Shown here one piece after another: positions 45,307 to 56,400 of a stretch of 64,000 bases of DNA (position 1 is its first letter; each line of letters begins with the position of its first letter). The translations under genes and the position numbers were made by a program. The DNA comes from Vandiemenella viatica (lineage: Eukaryota > Arthropoda > Insecta > Orthoptera > Morabidae). Under the pieces are notes generated by a model. It had not been told where the DNA came from. It saw nothing but the letters and a program-made list of their open reading frames with translations, and searched no databases. The DNA lies in contig JARYHS010011408.1 in assembly GCA_031002005.1 (NCBI GenBank), forward strand, positions 222,063,473 through 222,127,472, read 5' to 3'.

Positions 45307-45543
45307 ACAAGTGACCGAGCGTGGCGGTGTAACGGTTAGCGTTCTCGCCTCGCATTCGGGAGGACGGCGGTTCGAATCCCCGTCCGGGCATCCAGATTTG
45401 GGTTTACCATGGTTTCCCAAATCACTCCAGGCAAATGCCGGGATGCTTCCTTCAAAAGGCCATGGCCGAATTACTTCCCATTCCTTGCCCCCCCCCCAAT
45501 CCTTTCCCATCTCTAAAGACCTCGCTGTTGAGAGACGTAAAGC

Positions 45544-45599
<56 letters not shown>

Positions 45600-45603
45600 A
45601 AGT
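45307..45603 (+). mobile_element. SINE-A, well-preserved copy with 52-base poly-A
   Basis: Head GACCGAGCGTGGCGGTGTAAC (A-box), B-box GGTTCGAATCCCC, full core, GTCTCTAAAGACCTCGCTG, AGAGACGTAAAGCAGT, then A52 (45547-45598). A short direct repeat ACAAGT/CAAGT (45307-45312 and 45599-45603) may be the target duplication, blurred by the poly-A. The long uninterrupted poly-A points to recent insertion. Confidence 0.93.
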
Positions 45604-46140
45604 ATTCAACGATAATAAAGAGAGCATAAGACAACTTCATTGCCGTGAGTCATTTACTTGGGTCACAAAACCTTTTTGCAGTAGACAATGTTCTCACCGT
45701 AGTGTCATGAAGCAAACAGCTGTAGACGAAACATGGTCATACAAAAATCGTGTCTCACGTCATTGACCATGTGGATGGAAGATACACAATATTTTAATTT
45801 GTTAAACAAGCATCACGTTACGCTATTGGCTACATCAGTCACGCGGCGTCTCTCATCCACAATACAGAATTCCTTTGGTTGGACGTGTGCGCGCCAAGTT
45901 TACTCTTTGTACACTGATGTGCAAAACTTAAGGACGAAAGTAACGTTCGCATGCTGCGTCATTGTTAAGCAACATAGATCGCTTAAACTTAAACCATGCA
46001 TAGGAAGAACTGCTGCAGTATGGTACAGAATACAATTGAAAGAAATACGCGGTGAGACTTTTATACAGAGACGTTACGCTGAAGTCACCGCGATGCATGA
46101 TGGTCGCCCGGACATTAAAACAAAAGGGACATGGTTCTTG
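45604..46140. other. Unassigned; mariner-like terminus at about 45919
   Basis: TA-CACTGATGTGCAAAACTTAA near 45918 looks like a Tc1/mariner-type end, but no inverted partner was found in the window. Confidence 0.25.
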
Positions 46141-46192
46141 TTGTTGTTGTTTTAGGGCGCGTCGACAACGGGGTCATTAGCGCCCTACATGG
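46141..46192 (-). mobile_element. Retroposon 3' tail fragment (AAC tail)
   Basis: Complement reads GGGCGCTAATGACCCCGTTG, CGCCCTAAAACAACAACAAC. It matches the plus-strand copy at 33260-33312. Confidence 0.55.
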
Positions 46193-47232
46193 TTCTTAAA
46201 ATAGTGTGTGCGATGCATGTCTGCAACGTGCTACCATGCATGATGCTGGACACAAGGTTGGTAAGGAGTTTTTAAGATTATAACTATTACAACGACTGTA
46301 AGAGTCCACTCCCCCAAATCTTCAAGACTTATTCAATTCGAGTGAGCAGCTAATCTTAAATTCTATCGGCGGCGGCTATGTGCCATAAACTTCAGAGAGA
46401 ACGTCAGCCTCCTGTAATTCTGATTACCAACACAGAAATAGTAAAGGTTTCTATTTCTTAAGTACTGACAAAAAAAAAACAAATAAGTCTATAATAGACT
46501 AAAACTATACTTCAAATTACCTTCTTCTTCAAACAAGCCACCGACCGATATGTAAATTTAAACATAAATTACCAGAAGATTTCCGCTGCCACAAAGTTCC
46601 AAAAAATAATTTGTACCACATTTGAAATTTTCTATCATTTACAGTTTCAACAGTAAGGTCCAAAATCATTAGCTGTACGTTACGGAAGCGTTTTAAAATC
46701 AAAATTGTTCCTTTCAAATTTATTTTTATATTCATTCCCGTTCACCTACATATATCATCGACATTATGTCAGACTATTGCACAACTTGACATATCAACTC
46801 AACTGGAAACAAAACTTCTCTATGCAAATCTATTTCGCTGATCGTGAAGCATACACAAATTTAATACTAAAATCGTTTGGTTGAATCGTCTGTACCTCAG
46901 GAGTTTTTCTGATAGCCCTACACAACACTTTATACTGTAGCCGCTCTTTCAAAACCTAAGCACTGTAGTTAAACTTGGGTCTGCAGACAGATATTCTGAG
47001 CCATTACTAAACCTTCTCAGACTCTCACGAAATATTACACCTCTCTCTGCCAAATCACTTACTCCCCAATAAACGTTGAATCAGATTTCAGTTACCAAGT
47101 AATAGCGCTATCAATGTTTCACTCCAGCTGAAAGATTTTGTTTCACAACTTTTTCTTTTCCTGTGGGCAGAAACATATGCTTCCACTCATGTTCGGCGAT
47201 GGACTGCCAAGCTTCTCCAAGCTCATCCCTAC
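46193..47232. other. AT-rich, no feature recognised
   Basis: Unassigned sequence. Confidence 0.3.
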
Positions 47233-47609
47233 TTAGGGAGCGTCCATTTTAGCCTCCTGCGAACCCCCACTCCCTCCCACGTAGCCCGACGTGGCTTTTG
47301 CCTCTAACCCCCCTCCGTCCCCCACGTAGCACGTAGCTTTATTCCCTTTTGATTCCAGAAGACATTTTATACTGTTTCCTCTTGTCAGACCGTTTTAAAT
47401 TACATATGGAGATAATTAAATGAAGGAAATAAATATTCACATGCTGTTTGTGTTCTGTGCCTCATTTTAATTGTGGGAAACGATGTGAACGGAAGGCTAC
47501 GTGGCCTGGCTCAGAAACCCCCCCTCCCCCTCCAACGTAGTGCAGCGTAAACTTCCAGCCAAACCCTCCCCCTCTAGACCAAGCCACGTAGTTTATGGAC
47601 GCTCCCTTA
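47233..47609. mobile_element. GGGAGC-type MITE, 371 bp, TTA duplication
   Basis: The element at 47236-47606 starts GGGAGCGTCCATTTTAGCC and ends with the complement of GGGAGCGTCCATAAACTACG. It is flanked by TTA on both sides (47233-47235, 47607-47609). C-tracts occur on both arms of the plus strand. It is related in terminus design to the MITEs at 47965, 49876 and 60159, with a distinct interior. Confidence 0.85.
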
Positions 47610-47961
47610 TAACATCTGTCGATGACGCTACCCCGCCCGACGCGTCGCGACGCTTCGATGAGGTGCTGTTCTTCCACTAAGCCCCGATGATGCAACTTTT
47701 ATCCCTCGCGCTTCTCAAACCGTTGCACCACACTCTGAAACAGCCCTTTAGGGCCCAAAACTCTCAAATAAAACCCTAAATAAACCACCGTAATGTTACA
47801 AGTTCTTGTGGTAGGATGATCCATTCTTCTACCAGGATGTTGACAATTGCGGAATGGTTGTTAGTTTATGTGGAGGTACTGAAACACGTGTCCTCAATGC
47901 ATCCCACGCGTGCTCTATGATTATTATTTTTTTGAAAATTTAATTAAAAATACTTGCGGCC

Positions 47962-48352
47962 ATAGGGGGCATCCATAAATTACGTGAGGTGTTTTTCCGG
48001 ATTTCTGGACCCCCCCCCCCCTCCCCACTGGTGAGATTTCGTGAGATCTGGCCGGACCCCCCCCCCCCCCCCTCTGGTGAGATCTGGTCCGTGAGAACCC
48101 CCCCTAGAAATCGCCTTGGAAACTTTTTTCTTTTGGTCACACCCTAACTTTTTTGACGGAATACCCTCCTAAAATCGACTTTGCCGCAAATTTGAGACTT
48201 TTTTTTTTTTCTCTATTGTCCCCAAATTTTTTGCAAAATCTCACGTGAGATTTCCGTAGACCCCTCCCTCCCCCTTGGTGAGATCTGGTGAGATTTCGCC
48301 GGACCCCCCCCCTCCCCTATTTCACCTCACGTAATTTATGGATGTCCCCATA
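47962..48352 (+). mobile_element. GGGG-type MITE, 385 bp, ATA duplication
   Basis: The element at 47965-48349 has termini GGGG(G/A)CATCCATAAATTACG and TGAGGTG on both ends in inverted orientation, flanked by ATA (47962-47964, 48350-48352). The interior has C-tracts of up to about 16 bases and repeated GGTGAGATCTGG/GTGAGATTTCG strings. It matches 60159-60525 over its full length in opposite orientation. Confidence 0.92.
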
Positions 48353-49282
48353 TTTGGATAGGCAGCCCGGTAGTATCGTATTCTGCTACTAATAATTTAT
48401 ACATAAAAATTGTACTTCAACCAAATAACAGAAATAATGCAGCCGGATCTTTTGCTATAAGATAAGGTAAGACGTTATTACAGGTATAAAATTTCATTCG
48501 CTATCCAGATCAACACTACATGTTACCTTAGTAAATGAGAAACCTCCAACACAGGCAGGGATATGATTCGTTACCGTGCGTATCAAAGTGATTATTCCAG
48601 GAATACATGGGGAACCCGCAGCAATCAATAGGAACATTTTCCGCTCCAGGAAACTGAAAAGTATCTTGAGCGCCTTGTGTTAGAATACGCCGTGCCCTTG
48701 ACAGGTTTCATTATCGTCAATTCCTACCACGGTTTCATCCCAGTATTCGACTTGCTGTTCACACTTGCACGTTCGTTACATCATTGCCGTGTTTCTTTTG
48801 ATTGTGCATGCTAGTATCGTAATTTGCTGTGTGTGTGTACGGAAACCTGTTTTTCCCATCAGCAAATTTTTTTCTATTTTGGAGTCCAATAAATTCCGTA
48901 TTTCGCTGTCTTTTTTTTTTTTTTTTTTTTGATTAGAACCTGTAAATAATTTTTTTACCAATTTAAATGAGGCCTTTCAGTATTAAACTCTACAAAACGC
49001 ACTCATATCTATCCCAGCGGCCCGTGGTTCTTTCAAAATGCTAATTATGGATTTATTAAACATATTTCATTGAATCAAGACGGTTTAAAATCAGTATTGT
49101 CTCAACTGGATTTATACAGTCGTCAACCGCCCGTGTACTGTCGGTGTCTGTATATTCACAAACATGTTGTGTCGTACAGCCTTCATTACCTGGCTCAGGT
49201 ATCTTTCTTCCCAATTCCTTCCTCTCACCGTACTCATATGCTACAACTTGACTAGTACTGTCTCCAAGTATTAGAAATTTTG
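48353..49282. other. No feature recognised
   Basis: A poly-T run at 48909-48930 is the only notable item. Confidence 0.3.
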
Positions 49283-49525
49283 CTACTGAGCGATCTGCAG
49301 TCTCAATAGTTAAGGCTTCTGACTAGAGATCAAAATGACCCCGGTTCAAATCCCGGTCTCAGCGGGGATTTTCAAAGGCTTTTAACCCTCCCTTCACCTC
49401 TGTCACAGCTTGCTGTGTAATGTGAAGTACGCCAGAAAGCTTCCGTGGTTTGGATTCCACATTAAACTGTAGGTAGGATTACGGGTTAGGTTAAGGCAGC
49501 CATGATAGGGGCGGAATGCGCAGCC
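49283..49525 (+). mobile_element. tRNA-derived SINE, family S6
   Basis: A-box-like GTCTCAATAGTTAAGG, B-box CCGGTTCAAATCCCGG (near 49341), then a body with CACAGCTTGCTGTGT and a GGGTTAGGTTAAGGCAGCC end. The tRNA fold is incomplete, so a SINE is preferred over a tRNA gene. Confidence 0.6.
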
Positions 49526-49872
49526 AATGAAAGTCTAGTCACCAGGTCATTACGACCACACGAGCAATTTCGCTCTCTGTCGGTATTACAGCAGTAGACT
49601 GCCAAATATCTTCATTCGAATGAATTATTTGTTTTCCATCTCGCATTTTATAGTTCTTCCTCCCTATTGTTCGCATTTTGATTGCCAATTTCGGAAGAGA
49701 ACAAATTAACCTCTTTCTATACGCGTTTGATTCTCTTATCATGGTATTCGAAGTTCTGTCAACATTTCCTTTCTTTTTTATTACTACACAAGTTGCTTTT
49801 ATAATTCTGGATCCAATGATCAGAAACAGGCAGATACATTTTTTATGGCTTTACGCCTCGCCGACGTCGTAG

Positions 49873-50614
49873 TCAGGGGCCCTCCAAAAATTACGTCACA
49901 CGAATTTCATGATTTTTGGACCCCTCCCCCTCCCATGTCACAGGTTATCACATTTGTGGGACCCCCCCCACCCATGGTGTGACGTCCACATATTTTGTAA
50001 TTTAAAATTTATAAATTAAAACAGCACTTCCAAAAGATTTATGTATTTCTAGTAAAAAAATCATATCAACAACAAACCAACATTTAAAAAATATAAAAAA
50101 ACCCATAAAAAATCGAATTAATGATACAAAATTGAGTCATCATGTGCCCATCCATGGATTTTGAACCCATTCCTTAATACTGTATATTATTGGCATAATA
50201 GTCACTTCATTCTTGATTTCGATAGTGTTGGGAACATTCGATGTGTCAACATCATCTTCATCCAACCATAAAGTATCGTCATCGTTTAGTAAGCAAAGTA
50301 CTTCCCTGTTTCGTGTAGCGCCAATGCTTTGTGGACGAATCTTCATGATGGGGAAAACCTCTAGTTGCCTCTTATGTAAATGCTTATATTGGTTAGTGGC
50401 TTTTTATAATGAAAAATATAGTTCACAGATGTCACAAGATCGTTTAAATAAGTATGCCTCGATACTGGGGCAATACGAGCCAAAAAGTGATACAAATTAT
50501 GCATTTGATGTCATAAAGTTTATGACACGTCCCCCCCCCCCTTGTCACACGATGTCACACTTTGTTGACACCCCCCTCCCTCAATGTGTGTCGTAATTTA
50601 TGGATGGCCCCTCA
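49873..50614. mobile_element. GGGG-type MITE, 736 bp, TCA duplication
   Basis: The element at 49876-50611 starts GGGGCCCTCCAAAAATTACG and ends with the complement of GGGGCCATCCATAAATTACG. TCA flanks both ends. C-tracts and TGTCACA/ATGTCACAC strings lie near both ends on the plus strand. The middle (50140-50350) has overlapping frames on both strands. It is roughly twice as long as its relatives. Confidence 0.9.
50140..50346 (-). other. Acidic 68-codon frame inside the MITE
   Basis: The frame contains LCLLNDDDTLWLDEDDVDTSN and NTIEIKNEVTIMP. Its composition is protein-like rather than random for this AT-rich element, so it could be a leftover of a transposase accessory protein or a captured exon. 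No family recognised. Confidence 0.25.
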
Positions 50615-51065
50615 TTAGATGCAGGATAGGACTGCGGGCTAACAAAGGGGAAGGATTTCGAAGGAACCATCCCGGCATTCACCTGGAGTGGTTTTGAGAA
50701 ACCCAAATCTGGATAGCTGGATAGTTATTCGAACCCACGTTCTGCTGAAAGCCACTGCTCACTCACCACGCTGGTCTCAACTCGATACTAATCGAGCAAA
50801 ATCTAAAAAATTGTAAATCTCTGGATGAACTTCCAGCGACCGGTGTATCAGACGTGGAATGAATACGTTGAAATCCTTCTCATGCAATATCCACTGGATT
50901 GACCGACTTGAAATTTCTAGAAACAACAGTTAAATTGTTAATAGTTTTGTGAACTTCTTTAGACTAATTTTGGCAGCCAGAAATGCAATGTGTTCATTTT
51001 CCTCAGTCCATGCTTTCCTGCGATGTCTAAAACCAAAACATTTCCTTCGTGTATTACACCGTAAA

Positions 51066-52590
51066 TGGCTTTTTTTTTATTTTGTTTATTGGCCTTTGGT
51101 CTGCGACCATTTAGCCATCTTGCAACTACAACAGTTTACATTAACTATGTTACAATAACAATTTTACAATGGCAACATGGTAATAAGACCTTTATAATAA
51201 CATTGCAATAAAAACATTGTAACAATAGTGCGATTACATTATAGTAGCAACATTACAAAGGTAACTTTACAGAACATCATTGAGGTAACAAATTTCTTAT
51301 ACATTACATTTTATGGGCTTTAGATCTTTATGTTTGTGTCTTGCAAGAAGCGGATGATTGCATTGTAGACCTGTATATTTTTGATTGTAGAATGGTAATT
51401 AGGTTCGCTGGGAAACTAACCGATAGCTGTTGTAATTGTTTGTATAGTCGCTTACGTTGAGCTTGGTATTGCGAACATGAAAGTATGATGTGGTTAAGAT
51501 CTGAGGTCTCTTGGTCAAAAGTGCATGTCGGGGAGTTAATTATTCGGAGGCGGCATAAATGTTGTGGATAGCACCCGTGTCCTAATCTCATTCTAATGAT
51601 TATTGTTATGTGTCTTCTTGCTATATTGAATTTTTTAAACCACGGTGTCCTTGGTATTGTTGGTTGAACTGCTGCATAATGTTTCCCTTTTAGTAGCTGT
51701 GTCTGGGCCCAGTCTTCATTCCACTTACTGTATGCCTTCCTGGTAACGAGTTGTATAAAATCGGTCCAAGGTAACTGAATGCCTAAGAAGTTCCCCTCAT
51801 TAATACTCTGTTTCGCCAGCTGATCGACGGCTTCGTTGTATAGTATTCCTGTGTGACCTTTGATCCAAAGGAAATGGACTTGTATACTTGTTGAATATGC
51901 TTCTGAGACGAGTTTGATAATTTCATATAGGTACTGGTGCATCTTCGTATTGCGTACTGGGTTTTGTAATTTTTGGAGCACACTCTTGGCGTCAGTGAGT
52001 ATTAGGATTCTAGCAAATTGTTTGTCTAACCCATACTTGATTGCTGCGCAGATTGCTAGGAGTTTCTGCTGTGAATATTGACGTCTCTGCAGGTAATGCT
52101 GTTTGTCCGTAGTCATTGGTGGAAGGACAATAATAGCCGTATCCAACTCCTTCCATGGTTTTAGATCCATCAGTGTATATGTGGATGTAATTAGGCCAGG
52201 TTACTTTTAGGAAGTGTGAAAGTGCTATATTAATGTTTTTATTCCGGATGATATATTCTGGCAAGTAATATATATGAAGTTTTATAAACATAAACTCGTA
52301 AGGATTTAGAAGTCCTGGAGATGATGCGGCTTTTTAGTATCAGTGGTCTTGATCTTTTCATATTCCTTATGTCCTTCTGCTAATAGGGGCATTCTCCTCA
52401 CTAAAGATGGACCATTATCTTTGTTTCCGCTGTACACTTGTGACAGCTTCTTTTGTACTGGATGTTCCTTTAGAGCACTTGTACGGATAAGGTATTTGCT
52501 TGTAAGGAATTCTCGGCGAAGATGGTTTAATATCATTCTTGCTTCGACTATCACATGTTATTATATTTCCTGAGTAAGGGAATTAATTTA
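51066..52590 (-). mobile_element. I-type LINE 3' part with RNase H and A-rich end
   Basis: Read on the minus strand: RT thumb fragment (52554-52306), RNase H domain (52260-51750), C-terminal Cys-His domain to 51328, a 3' UTR of diverged ACAATGGTAACATTACAA units and an A-rich end near 51070. It is truncated upstream. An RNase H downstream of RT places it in the I/R1-like group of LINEs. Confidence 0.85.
51328..52291 (-). pseudogene. RNase H and Cys-His C-terminus of an I-type LINE
   Basis: YIHIYTDGSK (catalytic D) and SIFTAE (catalytic E) are in one frame (52291-52010). LLAICAAIKYGLDKQ, ILTDAKSVLQKL (catalytic D) and FLWIKGHTGILYNEAVDQLAKQ (last D) are in the next (52170-51328). The switch is explained by one extra A/T in the AGTTTCTG stretch near 52063. 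Downstream, C-H-C residues in CTFDQETSDLNHIILSC form the zinc-binding motif. All catalytic residues survive; the frameshift inactivates it. Confidence 0.85.
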
Positions 52591-52836
52591 CTGCTTCTAT
52601 CGCATCCGATATTTTTACTATTTAATATTGTTTAGAATTGCGCACTGTTTTAGCAGTTACTAGCCTAACACGATTTTAATTAAAAATCTGATACAAAAAT
52701 GGGGTCTTAGTGGAGGGTCGACGGAAATTTTGTATTAGGTGATCTTCTTGGGTAAAAACTATTTCATCGAAGAGAGCTCACATAAATATTTATGTGGTTC
52801 TGAAAAATTCTGCGTGATTGCTATTCGAACAGATAA
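52591..52836. other. No feature recognised
   Basis: Short unassigned AT-rich interval. Confidence 0.3.
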
Positions 52837-53121
52837 TGTTAAATCAGGGTGCGAGTTGCGAAGATACGTATTATCTGTGAATCACCCTTGAGAGGGAACT
52901 GTGCCGCGGGGCAGTTGTCATGTTGTTGCGGTAGTCCCAGTATGAATGAGGCTACGCTACACATAGTTGTAAACTCTCTCGTCTCCTCTGCCCGTAATTC
53001 GCTTGTGCCCCAGTTCGGGAGCTCAGTGTCACCTCCGAATAAAGTTGCGCTGCCTCTCAGGTATTCAGCGCCAGATGTGTTGTTGAATAAGGCAAACTGC
53101 AGGTTTCGGGTTCCTCTTACA
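52837..53121 (+). mobile_element. Candidate solo LTR, 285 bp
   Basis: Begins TGTTAAATC and ends CTCTTACA (TG..CA). It is GC-richer than its flanks and has CCGAATAAAG (poly-A signal near 53037) about 80 bp before the end. Both strands are nearly free of stops over this span. No target duplication or primer-binding site is visible, so a host exon or promoter fragment remains possible. Confidence 0.3.
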
Positions 53122-53382
53122 GTTTACAACATCTTTTGCACCTGGAAATGTATCTTGTTTAATAAAACAAAATATATTGGTATCATTTCCTTCGCCTAAG
53201 TGACAGTTTTAATTTCCCACTCAAACCGTCTCTGTCGTGGCCATCTAATATAACCCAGAAATCTTTCCGGGGAAAAGATTGAACGTCCTAGTGTCTTCCA
53301 CATGAATAACGCAACGTTTGGTAAAATTGAGGGTCATACGAAATTTCCAAGGACACAGGCATTGTAACTGGTACTTTATGAC

Positions 53383-53433
53383 CTCCCGTCATGCATCTTA
53401 ATCATTAAACCACCACACTCGGTCTCGTATGGT
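53383..53433 (-). mobile_element. SINE-A head fragment
   Basis: The complement reads GACCGAGTGTGGTGGTTTAATG, TTAAGATGCATGACGGGAGG. This is the A-box region of SINE-A with the rest missing. Confidence 0.5.
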
Positions 53434-53894
53434 AAATTATTTACAGACGGGATAACTGAGGATTGACGCAGCGTACATAACGGAACTGTTTGTCTTTCTG
53501 TGTATAAGGTATATTGGCTACCGGCAAGATGTTCAATGTATCCTGCTGAATAACTCGTTACTGAAACATTATGTTGCTGTATGATATCTGTTAACACTTG
53601 TTAAGGTGTCACACTATTCGCTGCCTTCAATGGACATAAAATGTGAAATGAAGAGCTATTTTAGTCCTGATGTTCGATGATGTCACGTACTGTTACAGTA
53701 AAAAGGTTTAATTTTTTCGGACCTTTACGGATTAGTCTTGTAGTAGATTGCGGCAAATTTCCATGGTAAACAGATTACAACGGCAGTGTGTGAAGGACTT
53801 CAAAGAGGACGAAAGAAGTCTTATAGTCTTCCATGGTGAATAGCTTTTAGTCAACAACTAGAAGTCATTTTCAATTTTGGCGTAGAAGATAGCT

Positions 53895-54935
53895 GAATTT
53901 GGTTTTTTCTGGTGGTTGAAGGATTGGCCGCTGCCTTTCGGCCAGCGTTGTCCAGGGTACGCCCGATTGTGTTTCTCATGTTTGCAATAACTACAGCACA
54001 ATCTACGTGGAGGCTCCTTCAGTGTACAAAGGTTTGTGCCTTCCACATGCGCAATCAGCAAGCAAGAAGACAGCTTAATGTAACATGGAGAGGGGAGAGA
54101 CTACAACACTGCACAAATCCAAGTTATCTGGGAATAACGCTGAACCGAACCCTATCCTTTAAACAGCAATGTCAACAGCTAAAAGGGAAGGTAAGCACAA
54201 GGAATAACATTGTTCGTATACTCAGAGGAACAGCTTGGGGAGCGCAGCCTGAAGTGCTGCGTTCAACAGCCCTGCACTTTGTTTCTCGGCAGGAGAATAT
54301 GCGGCACCAGTTTGGGAAGCATCTGCGTACACCAGGCAGGTAGACATAGCTCTAAATGAAACAGTGAGGATTGTGACCGGATGCCTCAGGCCTACACCCA
54401 TAAAAAAAGATCTACCCCCTAGCTGGCATAGCCCCACCAGATATCAGACGAAGAGTAATAGGAGAGAAAGAAAGAATAAAACAAGTTTCTGACACTAGAC
54501 ACCAGATGCATGGCCAAGAACTTCCAGTACCTCGCCTGAAATCTAGGAACAGTTTTCTGAAGAAAAACAGCGCCTTTGGAGAATCAACCCTAGACTCGTC
54601 GTATGGAATCGTGGAGGGGCACTCTTGACCATCAGAAAAATTGCCCCACCGAAGAACTACCAACAGGCGACAAATTAAAATATACCACATGGCGGACTCT
54701 GAACCGATTGAGATCTGGGGTCTCCAAATGTAAATCTAATTTGGGGAAATGGGGGTATGAGGACTATGACAGATGTGACTGCGGGGAGGTACAAGATCAT
54801 GAACACCTGCTCAGATGCGGCATCATGGGAACAGTCTGCTCAAACGAAGATCTCATTGAAGCAAATGACAAGACGATTAATTCTGGGAGAAGAGAATTTG
54901 AGGTAGTTTTTTCTGGACACGGAAAGTAAAGTAAA
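53895..54935 (+). pseudogene. LINE C-terminal domain remnant
   Basis: In shifting plus frames: CTKVCAFHMRNQQARRQLN, YLGITLNRTLSFKQQ, KGKVSTRNNIVR, then (new frame) VDIALNETVRIVTGCLRPTP, and finally TWRTLNRLRSGVSKCKSNL and CDCGEVQDHEHLLRC, a zinc-binding CxC..H..C end. These are the RT thumb and C-terminal blocks of a LINE widespread in arthropods. It is 5'-truncated and broken by two or more frameshifts. Confidence 0.8.
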
Positions 54936-55296
54936 TAAACAACTAGAAAGGAGCTGGAAATAATTAGAAACAGTGAAAAACAAACGTAAGTGATCCAAGA
55001 TCATTAGAAACGTCTGGTCTTAGAAGCAAACAGATATCTGGGCGTTACATTGTTTCGAAATGTAGTATAACTTTAGGTTCTTTCGTTGTAACACATTTAT
55101 ATTAGTCTTGCCTGTCTGTTGTATGGTGAAAATCTCACAATCATTGTTTCACCAACTTCCGAATGTCTTGAAACTTTGTATGCATTCCAGTTCCCGGAGA
55201 AAATATTCATTAATTATAATTTTTAATTATTAACCAATTAATTAATGGTTATTGAGTAAATTTAATGCTTACTGGGCAACATATAATAAAATCGAT
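54936..55296. other. No feature recognised
   Basis: AT-rich spacer between two LINE relics. Confidence 0.3.
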
Positions 55297-56400
55297 TTCA
55301 GGGGGCAATACAGGCTACTAGCCGTGCTCAGCAAAGTGTTCGAGCGAGCACGATTGATGCGTATCGACACCCGTATCCAGGTTGCAGGCATCATCCCCGA
55401 TCACCAATTTTAGTTCTGTCGAAGGCACTCTATCACGCAGAAGCTAATGCGTGTTGTGGAGACAGCGACGAAGACTTTCAAAGAGAGAAGTTACTGTTGT
55501 TTGGTGTTGCTAGAAGTCGCCCTAGCCTTCTACTCAATGTGGCACACAGGACTATCCTGCAAGTTGTGCGAAGGGATCCTACGTGAAACTGATTCCCAGC
55601 TATCTGTCGGGGCGTACCTTTTGCGTCAGGGTCGGCGAGGCCCTGTTGTTTACACTCTCTACACAGCCGACATCCCAGCACCTGCGAATATGAAGACGGA
55701 ACTGTACACCGACGATATGGCTTTCTTCACATCCAGCCACAGTAGAGCCATCGCCATGAGATAATTGCAGGAAGCTCTTCATCAGATGGAGGCTTGGGTA
55801 AGTAGATGGCTGACAAGCCTAAACCTCTTCAAAACTCAAGCAATTATGCCGACGCGACGCCTAGGATGGCGTGGAGACCGCCTACCATACCTGCAACTAC
55901 AGCTCAGAGGTGAAACTATTCCCCGGACACCAGAGGCTAGTTACCTCTATGTCATATTTAACTGCAAGTTCACCTGGCCAGCTCGCATTTAGGAAATAAG
56001 GCAACTGGTAGGTACTTGGCTTCACACCCCTTGCCCGATACTTAACCAGGAAAGCTCATTGGCGCCATATCTAGGAATTGCCCCTTGACCAGGCCGGTAA
56101 TTGAGTAGCTTTGCCCTGTCAATATGCACACTACTAATTGCTTTCTTGGAAGCTGCAGGTACTGGAGAGCAGAGAAGTTAAGTGTGCATTACATCTGTCC
56201 AACCGTTCCCTCACTGACGCAGTCCACACCGCGTCGGGAATATCGAGGCTTCTGGGAAGATTCCATCAAGAGGCCAATAATTTCCACAATGCAGCATATC
56301 ACTCTGCCAGTTGACTGGTCACTTATTTCGGCCAGTATGAAACAGCCGCTGACAAACACAACAGGCCATTGGTGCTTCCGGAGTGATAAGAATTAATAAC
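55297..56400 (+). pseudogene. Jockey-like LINE reverse-transcriptase remnant
   Basis: YRLLAVLSKVFERARL (fingers), then ITQKLMRVVETATKTF, VALAFYSMWHTGL (the D-V-A-x-A-F-D-x-V-W-H motif with catalytic D lost), a shortened TLYTADIPAPANMKTELYTDDMAFF (YADD as YTDD), WVSRWLTSLNLFKTQA and YLYVIFNCKFTW. A stop near 55761 and frame changes occur. This is a different family from 53895-54935, because the two overlap in domain content and have different sequence. Confidence 0.8.

Larger units (their letters stand above)
49843..50775 (-). mobile_element. SINE-A copy split by a GGGG-type MITE
   Basis: The 3' end of a minus-strand SINE-A (ATGGCTTTACGCCTCGCCGAC, 49847-49875) and its body and head (50615-50775; CCATCCCGGCATTCACCTGG, TATTCGAACCCACG, CACTCACCACGCTGG) flank the MITE at 49876-50611. 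Joining them across one TCA restores the usual GTCATTAGA order. Confidence 0.85.

Noticed and set aside
45214..45766. Long frames on both strands around 45.2-45.8 kb
   Set aside because: They are translations of SINE-A and its poly-A tail (poly-F / poly-K).
45911..45945. Mariner-like terminus CACTGATGTGCAAAACTTAA
   Set aside because: No inverted partner or transposase was found in the window, so no element is claimed.
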